Shown here in pieces: positions 32,358 through 40,317 of a stretch of 64,000 nucleotides of DNA. The stretch's first letter is position 1. The number at the start of each line of letters is the position of its first letter. Source of the stretch: Pseudobdellovibrionaceae bacterium (GTDB taxonomy: Bacteria; Bdellovibrionota; Bdellovibrionia; Bdellovibrionales; Bdellovibrionaceae); the NCBI GenBank assembly GCA_021731025.1, contig JAKFYD010000019.1, positions 1 to 64,000 of the forward strand. Reading direction: 5' to 3'. The notes beneath the pieces are model-generated. The model was given only the letters and a program-made list of their open reading frames with translations, did not search any database and was not told where the DNA came from. The translations under genes were made by a program, and so were the position numbers.

Positions 32358-33448
32358 AGATCAGCTCCGTTTCGTGGCCAACGGATTTTTAGATGATTGC
32401 GAAATTTTAAAACGCTGTGTCCACCAACGCGGGTGATGACCGAGTGTTTGGGAATAATTTCGGTGCGATCGTACTCTTCATTGCGGGAAATAATTTCGGT
32501 GTGATCTTTTTGATTTTTTTCTAAGTCATGAGCAAACACTTGGCGCAGATAAGACGACATGTCTTGATCCGAAAGTTCAGGAAACAAAGAATTCATCACT
32601 AAGTTGATTTCTTTTAGCATTTCCCCGGCATTGGCGTAACGGTTGTCGGGTTCGATTTCCAAGCATTTGCGCACAATTCGTTCAATAGGAAAGGGAATCT
32701 TGAGATTGAGTTCCTCGAAAGTCGGTATTTGGAGGTTTTCATATTTTTTCTGCGTCGCTAGTTCTGTGTCTTCGCTGATAAGGCGACGTTGAGCAATGAT
32801 TTCCCACAGAACTATCCCCAGAGAGAAAATATCAGTGCGGTGATCAACGTCTAATCCCAGAGCTTGCTCGGGGCTCATATAGCCAAATTTTCCTTTAATC
32901 ACTCCACCCTGGGTGGTCTCTATGCGGTTCTCGGTTTTCGCTATACCGAAATCAATAATTTTAACGACGCCGTCATAACCAATCATGATGTTAATGGGAC
33001 TAATGTCCCGATGAGTAACATGGAAGGTTTCATTCGTGATGTAGTCCTGAAAGTCGTGAACATACTGTAAACCATGAGCCACTTCTCGAGCGATGAGGAG
33101 ACCCAAGGCGAGGGGAACGCGAGCTTTCTCTTGCGAGAGCCTGAAGAGGATCTCTCGCAGATTTTTACCGCGGATGTATTCCATGACTAGATAGAACTGT
33201 CCTTGGAAAGAACCAAAGTCCATGGTCGAGATGATGTTCCGATGATTCATTTTTAACAGAACCTTGGCTTCATCTTTAAACATAGAAATAAAATCAAGGT
33301 CATTTGAAAAGCGGGGAAGAATTTTTTTAATGGCCACCAATTTTTTGAGCTCACCACTCATGTGGTTCTGGGCCAAGTAGATTTCGGCCATCCCACCCTT
33401 AGCGATAAGATCGATGAGGGTGTATTTCCCCATACATATATGTTTCAT
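32354..33448 (-). CDS. Hanks-type serine/threonine protein kinase
   Basis: About 364 residues from ATG 33448, which has GGTGG upstream; an extension to 33532 lacks support. The kinase has the Gly loop LIAKGGMAEIYLA (14-26), K41 in VAIKK, the catalytic loop VTHRDISPINIM (about 145-156), DFG in IIDFGIAK (about 164-171), and FGYMSPEQ in the activation region. A 70-residue tail follows with no membrane helix, so the kinase is soluble. This style, with HRDISPxNI, is common in myxobacteria and Bdellovibrio. It is coupled with the GNAT-PilZ protein, which may be its substrate. Confidence 0.93.
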   Translation of the reverse strand: MKHICMGKYTLIDLIAKGGMAEIYLAQNHMSGELKKLVAIKKILPRFSNDLDFISMFKDEAKVLLKMNHRNIISTMDFGSFQGQFYLVMEYIRGKNLREILFRLSQEKARVPLALGLLIAREVAHGLQYVHDFQDYITNETFHVTHRDISPINIMIGYDGVVKIIDFGIAKTENRIETTQGGVIKGKFGYMSPEQALGLDVDHRTDIFSLGIVLWEIIAQRRLISEDTELATQKKYENLQIPTFEELNLKIPFPIERIVRKCLEIEPDNRYANAGEMLKEINLVMNSLFPELSDQDMSSYLRQVFAHDLEKNQKDHTEIISRNEEYDRTEIIPKHSVITRVGGHSVLKFRNHLKIRWPRNGADL

Positions 33449-33540
33449 AATTTTTCCACCCAACGTGAACAATATCCTATTATTGTAGCGCGAAATGTGT
33501 GAGTGAAAATTAAAACTCGTCAAAGAGTTCAAATTGAGAA

Positions 33541-33569
33541 AAAAACCCCGACGGATTCGTCGAGGTTTT
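33541..33569 (-). terminator. intrinsic terminator of the lipoprotein gene
   Basis: AAAACC-CCGACG (33541-33552) pairs with CGTCG-AGGTTTT (33557-33568) around GATT with one mismatch. Flanking A- and T-runs give it a U-tract on either strand. It lies between the lipoprotein stop (33621) and the kinase start (33448). Confidence 0.8.
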
Positions 33570-33620
33570 TAACAGAAAAACTAAAGATTTTTTAAAGTGA
33601 AGAACTTTGTCTAACTTTTA

Positions 33621-34076
33621 TTAACATCCAAAAGCATGACAAGGGCGACCTGTATTCATAGTCGGTGGCGCGTAGTAACCATTGCCTGCGCCCCAAGAGT
33701 TCGTCCACTGATTAGCGATCTGAACGATCTCTTCTTTCGAAGCTCGGGTTAAATAAGTATCAAAGTAGGCTGTCACTTGAGCTTGTGTGTACTGATTCCC
33801 ACCATAATACATTCCAGTATTGTAGCCAGTATTGTAGGGGTAAGCGCCGCCGATCATACCGTTATTGGCGTTACCATAGTACTCACGAATGCTCATGACT
33901 GTGTTGCCACGAACGACGTTACAAGCATCCTGACCGCGAGATTGAACGCATCGGTCATAGGCTTGGCGAGCGTACCCGATCTCTTGACCAGTATTGCCAT
34001 CATTTTTGGGCTGACAAGCCACAAGCATGAAAAGCGAGGACACCAAAAGTGTTAAAACTGAGAGTACCTTTTTCAT
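33621..34076 (-). CDS. lipoprotein, function unknown
   Basis: 151 residues from ATG 34076 with AAGGAG 5-6 nt upstream. The lipobox is LVAC in MKKVLSVLTLLVSSLFMLVAC. A short Asn/Gly linker leads to a region rich in Tyr, Gly and Asn (NNGMIGGAYPYNTGYNTGMYYGGNQYTQ), which looks like a flexible surface segment. Four cysteines in the mature part (DRC, DAC, RPC and FGC) could form disulfides. It is followed by a good terminator and probably forms a single-gene unit. No family is recognised. Confidence 0.75.
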   Translation of the reverse strand: MKKVLSVLTLLVSSLFMLVACQPKNDGNTGQEIGYARQAYDRCVQSRGQDACNVVRGNTVMSIREYYGNANNGMIGGAYPYNTGYNTGMYYGGNQYTQAQVTAYFDTYLTRASKEEIVQIANQWTNSWGAGNGYYAPPTMNTGRPCHAFGC

Positions 34077-34342
34077 AAAAACTCCTTCACATAAGGTTGA
34101 GGTAGCAAACAAAAGGCCACAGCCTGAAATTTTTTTATGGCATTGGTGTATTGGATTTAGGATCAAAAGGAACTGAGTTTGCCTGGGAAAGTCTTTATAA
34201 ACTATTTTATCGCTGGCTAAATTTTAGTCACTTTGAGCGAAAACTGCCGTTAAATGGCTCTCTATGTCTTGTGGTATGGCCGTGAATGTTGTATAAGTTG
34301 TGACCGCGTAATCTTACGTTAACGACACTTTGGGGGATATTC

Positions 34343-34894
34343 ATGCCAGGTAACAACATCCAGGATGTAAATACAGACACATTAGAAAATGACGATTTTG
34401 AAATCGAAGAGAAAGTCGTTTCCAGTGCCTTTGAGCTTGATTCTGATGAAATTGAAGAAGAAATCGATGAAAATGCCTTAGATTTAAATCAGGGAGCTCT
34501 GCAAGCAGCGGGCTTAACTGAAGAGGAAGATGATTCAAGTTTAGATGAGATCAGCAACATCCTTGAGTTGGCTGAAGATAAATTTCCTTTGTTTACATTG
34601 GCTAAAAATAAAGCCCGCTTCCTGCGAATGGTTTCTTGGTACCGAGGAAAAGAAGAGTGGATCGAAGTTGCTCCTTTAAGTGGTGTGACTAAACTCTTTA
34701 AGCAACAAACTAAAGAGCTCGAAGGCATTCGCTCCAGCAAGTTAGACTATGAGATGGAACTTGAAACTGGAACCTTAACTCCTTCACAACGTTCTTACCG
34801 TCGTGACGAGTTAAAGATGTGCAAAGTCCAAGAGAAAATGGCTGTGCACTTGATTTCAAAGCTACAAGTTAAAATCAAATCAGGCCGCCGGTAA
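34343..34894 (+). CDS. acidic protein of unknown function
   Basis: 183 residues, no signal peptide. The first 70 residues are strongly acidic and probably disordered (ENDDFEIEEKVVSSAFELDSDEIEEEIDE). The rest is helical and basic (FTLAKNKARFLRMVSWYRGKEEWIEVAPLSGVTKLFKQQTKELEGIRSSKLDYEMELETG and a Lys/Arg end). This pattern suggests binding of a basic partner or nucleic acid, but it is inference. It stands alone after a 176-bp gap, with TTGGGGG upstream of its ATG. The TAA stop lies within the left edge of a long palindrome. Confidence 0.7.
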   Translation: MPGNNIQDVNTDTLENDDFEIEEKVVSSAFELDSDEIEEEIDENALDLNQGALQAAGLTEEEDDSSLDEISNILELAEDKFPLFTLAKNKARFLRMVSWYRGKEEWIEVAPLSGVTKLFKQQTKELEGIRSSKLDYEMELETGTLTPSQRSYRRDELKMCKVQEKMAVHLISKLQVKIKSGRR

Positions 34895-35119
34895 CCTTCC
34901 CTAAACTTTAAATCTCTGCGTTCTCCTCCATCGGGCTCCCTGCGACTTAAGGAAACTTTCTAATAAGCCTGGGCCCGTCGTTTCTTGGTCAGTCGGCTTG
35001 TGCGGCGTACATGCGTACGCCTCCGCGCCTTCCTCCCGCGCGCCTCGGTCGCAGGCTTATTAGAAGAGTTTCTAATTATGTGGTCGTGCGGCCTTGATCT
35101 TTAAAGTTTATGAAAGGTT
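34893..35119. repeat. 227-bp nested imperfect palindrome
   Basis: Outer pairs are AACCTT (34893-34898) with AAGGTT (35114-35119) and AAACTTTAAA (34903-34912) with TTTAAAGTTT (35100-35109). Middle arms of about 20 bp (34952-34971 and 35052-35072) match except for one bulged base. The apex is GGCGTAC-atgc-GTACGCC (35004-35021) in a G/C-rich core. It begins at the stop codon of the acidic-protein gene and fills most of the 403-bp gap to the next gene. No open frame lies inside. The plan is like the palindrome at 14671-14773. Confidence 0.75.
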
Positions 35120-35217
35120 CCCAATTTCACGACCAAGGGCCGGTCTCAAAATGAAACAATGAAAATCTTGTGATATATCGCACGGTTAAGAAAAATAAAT
35201 TTTTTTTAAATAAAGCC

Positions 35218-35244
35218 TAAATTCTCACTATGAATCACCGATAG
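35218..35244 (+). promoter_or_regulatory. possible sigma-28 (FliA) promoter
   Basis: TAAA at 35218-35221 is followed, after exactly 15 nt, by ACCGATAG at 35237-35244. The FliA consensus is TAAA-N15-GCCGATAA, so six of eight -10 positions agree. The start codon of the Fis-type gene lies 54 bp further on, a normal leader length. Confidence 0.5.
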
Positions 35245-35297
35245 GTATATGGAACGTAATTTAATGTACCATATTGCACCAAAAAGGGGAGGATTCA

Positions 35298-35723
35298 ATG
35301 GCTCGCACAGTGCTCATCGTGGTGAGTGACAATCAGGCCAGCGTCGATGACGCTAAGAAGTTTTGGGAGAATCGTGATGTCGCGGTTCAAGTTTATTCAC
35401 CAGCACAATGGCGCGAAGGTTTGGAAAACACTTTCTTTCGTCAGCAACTTGTTCAAGGTGTGCCAGCGCTAACTCCGGGAAGCCAAGCTCCTGGGACTTT
35501 TCCTGGAAACGTTTTGCCTTTTCCAACGTCTCCATCTGCAAATGTGCAAAAAATGGATGATCTCGAAGCGAAAGCCATTCAAAACGCTATCGAACAGTAT
35601 AAAGGGAACCTGACTGAAGCTGCAAAAGCTTTAGGTATTGGTCGGGCCACTTTGTATCGCAAAGTAAAGCAATATCATTTGGATCCTTCCTTAGCTCGTA
35701 AGAAAAAAGTTGTTGCTGCTTAA
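35298..35723 (+). CDS. Fis-type helix-turn-helix regulator with short receiver-like N-terminus
   Basis: 141 residues from ATG 35298, with GGGGAGGA just upstream. The first 60 residues (TVLIVVSDNQASVDDAKKFWENRDVAVQVYSPAQW) look like a receiver cut short, without a clear phospho-acceptor. A Pro/Gly linker follows, then a Fis-family DNA-binding helix-turn-helix: DLEAKAIQNAIEQYKGNLTEAAKALGIGRATLYRKVKQY. It resembles the C-terminal end of NtrC-type activators, but the AAA+ domain is missing, so it would not act with sigma-54 in the usual way. A possible FliA promoter lies upstream and a terminator downstream. Confidence 0.85.
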   Translation: MARTVLIVVSDNQASVDDAKKFWENRDVAVQVYSPAQWREGLENTFFRQQLVQGVPALTPGSQAPGTFPGNVLPFPTSPSANVQKMDDLEAKAIQNAIEQYKGNLTEAAKALGIGRATLYRKVKQYHLDPSLARKKKVVAA

Positions 35724-35743
35724 TCTTTAATTTTTAAAAATGG

Positions 35744-35768
35744 AGCCAGACTTTCTGTCTGGCTTTTT
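35744..35768 (+). terminator. intrinsic terminator of the Fis-type gene
   Basis: AGCCAGAC (35744-35751) pairs perfectly with GTCTGGCT (35757-35764) around TTTCT and runs into TTTTT. The next gene's ATG is at 35771, only two bases beyond the T-tract. Confidence 0.88.
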
Positions 35769-35770
35769 CT

Positions 35771-36985
35771 ATGCGCTTTATCTCGATTGCATTTGCCTTA
35801 TCTCTTATACTTATTGTGCTAATTCTTTGGCCTCAGAATAATATTCACGAGTCATCGACTTCTTTTTCTGAAGCCTGTGCTTTTGTTAAAGATCGAATTT
35901 TTTTAGATATGCAAATAGTAGAGCCTTGGTATCGGAGATGTCTTCATTTAGCTCGCAACCATCGTCACGAGAAATTACATCAGCAAAGATATTATCTTCG
36001 ACAGCATCTTGAATCCTTAAATGTTTCACATCTGGATCTTTACGAGCCTCAAGAGGTAGAAACAATTTGGACGGAGAATAAAAGATCCACGGGGATTATG
36101 GCTGATTTTATTGATGGGCAATTGGTCGTTATGGAAATCAAGCCAGGCTCATCCGGCCAGAAGATGGGTCTGCAGATGGGTGATCAGATTTTGTTGATCA
36201 ATGGAGAAGCGCCCAGTCCCCATTTAGCACAAACTCTTTCTGGAGAATATGTGTTGGATCGGAAGGGGAAGCGCGTACACGTCTCGGTTGCAGCTCAAGA
36301 GTTAATTATCGATGAAAAATGGAAAGTGCTTAAACAGAGCGAGCGAACGGCCCGCCTGTGGGTGCCTTCTTTTCGTGGCGACTATTTTGGATTGCAAGAC
36401 TTAACGGAAATCGCGAAACAAATTTCTCCTTATAAAAAGATTATTTTGGACTTGCGAAAAAATCAGGGGGGAAACTTCGTCGCAGGATTGAGACTGCTTT
36501 CTTTATTTTTTTGCGGACCACAACATTTGGGTTATCTGATCCGACCTAAATTTCCAGAGCTACCCAAAGTGAACTTACCAGATGATCTCAGTGATACGAA
36601 ACAATTGGAGTTGATGAACCAAAGTTACTACGTCAATTTGCAGACTTATTCGAATTATCCTTGCCTGACTCAATCTCTTAGTGTGCTCGTTGATCACGAA
36701 ACTGCCAGTACGGCCGAAATGGTCGCACAGGCCTTGAAAGATTATCGCGGGGCTCTGATATTGGGGAACCCTTCCGGCGGGAAGTTACTGGTTGGTGTGT
36801 GGTATCCTATGGAGAACTTAGGAAAAGGTGTGAAGATTTCGATTCCAGAGGCCATCTACCAAACGAAGCGGGGACGACAGATCGAGAATAACGGTGTGCA
36901 TTTGGACGAAGTGCTTGAGTACCGTCGCGTTGATTTTGAACGCGGCCTAGACACCTGGCTGGGAGTAGCGCTGACGAAGTTCTAA
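35771..36985 (+). CDS. S41-family carboxy-terminal processing protease (CtpA-like)
   Basis: 404 residues. The N-terminal membrane anchor is FISIAFALSLILIVLILWP. A PDZ domain lies at about 105-175 (VVMEIKPGSSGQKMGLQMGDQILLINGE). The protease domain has the Ser/Lys dyad S313 in ETASTAEM and K338 in NPSGGK, with the 25-residue spacing usual in CtpA. Such enzymes trim C-termini of envelope proteins in the periplasm. The start abuts a terminator, and no ribosome site is visible outside the hairpin, so expression is likely low or a later start is used. Confidence 0.87.
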   Translation: MRFISIAFALSLILIVLILWPQNNIHESSTSFSEACAFVKDRIFLDMQIVEPWYRRCLHLARNHRHEKLHQQRYYLRQHLESLNVSHLDLYEPQEVETIWTENKRSTGIMADFIDGQLVVMEIKPGSSGQKMGLQMGDQILLINGEAPSPHLAQTLSGEYVLDRKGKRVHVSVAAQELIIDEKWKVLKQSERTARLWVPSFRGDYFGLQDLTEIAKQISPYKKIILDLRKNQGGNFVAGLRLLSLFFCGPQHLGYLIRPKFPELPKVNLPDDLSDTKQLELMNQSYYVNLQTYSNYPCLTQSLSVLVDHETASTAEMVAQALKDYRGALILGNPSGGKLLVGVWYPMENLGKGVKISIPEAIYQTKRGRQIENNGVHLDEVLEYRRVDFERGLDTWLGVALTKF

Positions 36986-37149
36986 GATGGACTAAGTTTG
37001 AGAATCCCATTCTGAAACGTCTGACAATTTTCAGTCAAATGTCTACAGTCTAGAATCTGATCTCGCACTTATTTTCTTAAAGACTGGCCTGACATTCGCA
37101 CTCCATTTAATATAGAATTAGAAGCATATCCAATTGAGACGAGGCGTGC

Positions 37150-37719
37150 ATGGGTCAAAAAATGAAATCATTAAAGAGCGAAAAACCTTCTCTGGTCGGA
37201 ATATCATTGGTCGGAGTTTTTTTAGCGACCATGGTTCTTAATGAAGTTGTGAAATCAACAAGCATGTCTGTGCAAGCACAAAGCCGACAAGTGGCTAGCA
37301 TCAATGAACAAGACGTCAAACGAGAAGTTTCTTGGGAGCATGAAATGGCTCAGCAGTTAGCTGCAGATAAATCTCAAGCCAGTGACAAAGTCGCTGGGAA
37401 ACCTTCGTTGAAAGACGAATTGCTTTTCGGCGCTCTCGAGGGCCGATACAATGTGCAATTTGAAAATGGAAAAATTGTTTCCTTAGAATTAAACGGTGAG
37501 CGTAAGGATACAGCCGCTGTAAGACTTAACCCCGTCGACCTTTTAGAAAAATACAAAGCCTTCTTTTCAGATCGTTTGGAAAAAGTTCGAGTCGCCGAGC
37601 TTGATGGTGATAATCAAACCTTTGAGCTGATCGGCGATAAAAACCAAATTATTGGAAAGGCTTTGGTCGAGCTAGACACTGAAGGCCACGTCAAAAAACT
37701 AAGTATCAAAAATTTGTAA
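37150..37719 (+). CDS. single-pass membrane protein, function unknown
   Basis: 189 residues, with GAGG 5 nt before ATG 37150. One membrane helix at about 17-36 (LVGISLVGVFLATMVLNEVV) is preceded by basic residues, so the N-terminus stays in the cytoplasm and the rest faces the periplasm. The periplasmic part has a helical linker followed by a beta-rich domain (GRYNVQFENGKIVSLELNGE; DNQTFELIGDKNQIIGKALVELDTEG). No family is recognised. It lies between the S41 protease and the RDD protein genes on the same strand, with a 40-bp gap to the latter. Confidence 0.7.
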   Translation: MGQKMKSLKSEKPSLVGISLVGVFLATMVLNEVVKSTSMSVQAQSRQVASINEQDVKREVSWEHEMAQQLAADKSQASDKVAGKPSLKDELLFGALEGRYNVQFENGKIVSLELNGERKDTAAVRLNPVDLLEKYKAFFSDRLEKVRVAELDGDNQTFELIGDKNQIIGKALVELDTEGHVKKLSIKNL

Positions 37720-37759
37720 ATTTAGATCAATTTATGTCTCATCTTTCCGATGAGACAAT

Positions 37760-38941
37760 ATGGTATTTGTTGATTTATCCACATCGGAAAAAATAAATTT
37801 AAACGAAAACTTATCCACGCGTTTAGCCAGTCCAACGGATCGGTTGCTGTCTTTCTTTATCGATTTTCTATTGATCTCTCCGGTGGCGGGTCTATTTTCT
37901 GCGGGCGCGCTTAAAGAGCTGAAAGAAAGCATGATTGAGAATGCGAGCTCATCAATTCTTGTCGCTAACATCGTCATTTATCTTTTAATTTTTTTCCTAA
38001 TGACTTGGCTTTTACAGGCTGCCTTTATTCATTTTTGGAATGCGACCCCAGGACAACGATTTCTCAGTTTACGAGTGGTGCGTTTTCCGCAAGAAAAAAT
38101 TTCTGGTTCGCTGAGCTTCACCCAGTGTTTAACACGTGCGGCGGGCCCCTGGCTGTCTTTTTTGGCTTTGGGTATTCCAACCTTAGAAATTTTCAGCCAC
38201 AGCTGGCGACGAACTTTCTATGATCGCCTTTCTGACACTTTAGTTATCACTCTTAAGCGGCAGGGAGAGAAACCTCCGCTTCCTTTCGAAGCTCAGTTCA
38301 TTCGTCAATGGATGCAGGTGACGAGTTTTTTGTTGTTGTTCGTGGGTGTCTTTCAAGTGGCTTCCTTTTTTTTAGAGGGACAAAGTCTAAGTAGTAAATT
38401 TGCGCTAAAACCCAAGGTGGGTTGTCCTGACGTGAATTTATTTTCGAACCAAAAGTACTCGCGTTTAGATCGCGCTCTGTCTTTGTATTTGGTGAGCTCG
38501 GAAGATCTTTCTTGTTTAGAAAAAGAACTGGCGCGAACTCAGGTTTTCAAAAAAGAGCCAACAACAGCCTATCTTGCAAAATATCTTGTCGAAAAAGACG
38601 ATGACTTGAAACTGGAATACCAAAAACATCTCTGTAAGTCGGCTCCTGATTCAGCAGAGTGTGCGTGGACAAAAAAATTACCAGAAATTAAAACTGCGGG
38701 ATCATTGTCGCTGCAAATCTTACAAGCTCAGAATTGGGTAAAGACAAAAAATTGGACAATGGCTTTAGAGGCTTTAGATTCTTTAGTCCAAGAGACTTTG
38801 CTCTTTGATGGTTTGCAAAAGTCTTACATCCAGGCCTATTTTTCTCTTCACAAAGCGGAAGAGATCCCGTCACGAACTCCCGCCAGTGCCAATTCTCAAA
38901 AAGCTGTCGAGAATTTTAAAAAGCGATACGGTGTCAAGTGA
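37760..38941 (+). CDS. RDD-family membrane protein
   Basis: 393 residues. The RDD domain is in the first 170: LASPTDRLLSFFIDFLLISPVAG, then TPGQRFLSLRVV and RTFYDRLSDTLVI, with three membrane helices, followed by another membrane helix near 195-215. The C-terminal half is a soluble helical region with several cysteines that looks like TPR-type repeats (LSLQILQAQNWVKTKNWTMALEALDSLVQE). RDD proteins are membrane proteins of varied and mostly unknown role. Its last four bases GTGA overlap the rhomboid start, so the two are translationally coupled and may work together. Confidence 0.83.
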   Translation: MVFVDLSTSEKINLNENLSTRLASPTDRLLSFFIDFLLISPVAGLFSAGALKELKESMIENASSSILVANIVIYLLIFFLMTWLLQAAFIHFWNATPGQRFLSLRVVRFPQEKISGSLSFTQCLTRAAGPWLSFLALGIPTLEIFSHSWRRTFYDRLSDTLVITLKRQGEKPPLPFEAQFIRQWMQVTSFLLLFVGVFQVASFFLEGQSLSSKFALKPKVGCPDVNLFSNQKYSRLDRALSLYLVSSEDLSCLEKELARTQVFKKEPTTAYLAKYLVEKDDDLKLEYQKHLCKSAPDSAECAWTKKLPEIKTAGSLSLQILQAQNWVKTKNWTMALEALDSLVQETLLFDGLQKSYIQAYFSLHKAEEIPSRTPASANSQKAVENFKKRYGVK

Positions 38942-39936
38942 TCTTCCCAACGCCAGAAATTTTCCGTCGCTGGATGGATTATCCCATGACCATGGCTTTG
39001 CTGATGGTCAATACTTTAACTTTCTTTGCTTTCTTTTTTAGTCAAGGCGACATGGGTTTCAGTTCTGATCTCCTCGAGGACGAACAGCTCATTTATACTG
39101 GGCAAATCTATTTAAAATTTATTCAATCCGAAAAGTTGGATCATCACCTGTGGAAATGGTCACAGGCGCAAAATCCCGGTTCTAATTCTCAGATGAAGTC
39201 TTTGGGGAACATGGCTCTTAAGGACACTCAATTTATTGCTTCGGCCGAAAGTATTTCTGTTGAAGGTGATCAGGTGCGGGCCGATTGGTGGAAAAAGCAG
39301 ATCAAGAATTTTTCAAATGATTATCAAAAAGAAAATTTATTTATTTTAGGCCTCAGTGATCGGTCGGGATCACCCTGGTCGTGGTTAACTTACCAATTCA
39401 GTCACGCGACCACATACCATTTGTTGAGCAATTGTATTTTCTTATTCTTCCTGGGCTGTATCATCGAAAAGCTTTTAGGAAGTTATATTATGATTTTTGT
39501 TTATATCTTGGGTGGGGCGAGTGGGGGATTGGCTTATTTGCTGATGAATCCTCAAAGCTTTGTTCCTATGGTAGGAGCCAGTGCCAGCATCAGCGCATTG
39601 CTTTGCTTCTACGCGGTGTATGAGCAGAGGCGAAGAATCAAATATTTTTATTTCATTTCGCCCTTACCTGGGCATAACGGTTACATCTATCTTTCGCCCT
39701 GGCTTATTTTCCCATTGTTTTTGATTGGGGATATTGCCAGCTTACTGAGCGCTCCTACGGGTGCTGGAGGCAGCATTGCTTATTCAGCTCACATTGGGGG
39801 AGCAGGCTTGGGACTTGCTTTAGGAGCTCTGTTCCGCTGGGTATTTCGAGTGAAGAAGATCTTTTGGGAAGAAGAAGTGGTTCAGCCTGTTCAGAGTGAA
39901 GAGCCTGCAGAAGCCTCGTTCTGGGATGATGAGTAA
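38938..39936 (+). CDS. rhomboid-family intramembrane serine protease
   Basis: 332 residues from GTG 38938, overlapping the RDD stop (GTGA). After the first membrane helix comes a soluble insertion of about 130 residues, then WSWLTYQFSHATTYHLLSN with the conserved polar loop, the nucleophile S215 in VGASASISAL and catalytic H285 in AHIGGAGLGLALG. Rhomboids cut membrane-spanning proteins inside the bilayer. The long insertion between the first helix and the L1-type loop is unusual. An acidic tail ends the protein. Its coupled partner is the RDD protein. Confidence 0.9.
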   Translation: MIFPTPEIFRRWMDYPMTMALLMVNTLTFFAFFFSQGDMGFSSDLLEDEQLIYTGQIYLKFIQSEKLDHHLWKWSQAQNPGSNSQMKSLGNMALKDTQFIASAESISVEGDQVRADWWKKQIKNFSNDYQKENLFILGLSDRSGSPWSWLTYQFSHATTYHLLSNCIFLFFLGCIIEKLLGSYIMIFVYILGGASGGLAYLLMNPQSFVPMVGASASISALLCFYAVYEQRRRIKYFYFISPLPGHNGYIYLSPWLIFPLFLIGDIASLLSAPTGAGGSIAYSAHIGGAGLGLALGALFRWVFRVKKIFWEEEVVQPVQSEEPAEASFWDDE

Positions 39937-40317
39937 TATAAAAATAGAAATTTCCTAAGATAGCAGTAGATTATGAAAAATCTGCTTTGGATTCAGTATG
40001 AATGAGTTATAAGTGCACGCAACTTAAACTTAGACGTTTATCTCAATCTAAAATGACTAAAAATTTTTATCGAAATTTGTTCAATTCGAATATAAAGCTG
40101 CATCAGCATTGTTCGACATAGTCAGTGAATGAATTCATTTTTAACTTCATCGATCTCATTTTGCTACGACGAAATAGACGACGTTGTGTTTTGATACAAG
40201 CCTAAAAAGTAGTTCCCTGATGAATTAAATAATTTTCTATCTTATACTAGGAATCACTTAATAGAGTTCGATTCAGTGATCTTTTCTGTATGTAAATACT
40301 TATCGGGGGAACAAAGT
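39937..40317. other. 381-bp A/T-rich intergenic region, no gene seen
   Basis: No convincing open frame, hairpin or tRNA is present. A TATACT sequence near 40245 could be a -10 element for the exported glycan-type gene, but a matching -35 is not obvious. The region marks a change from the membrane-protein cluster to the exported-protein cluster. Confidence 0.5.

Noticed and set aside
34981-35060. Possible small RNA or CRISPR-like unit in the palindrome core
   Set aside because: There is one imperfect inverted repeat and no direct repeats with spacers, so it is better described as a palindrome.
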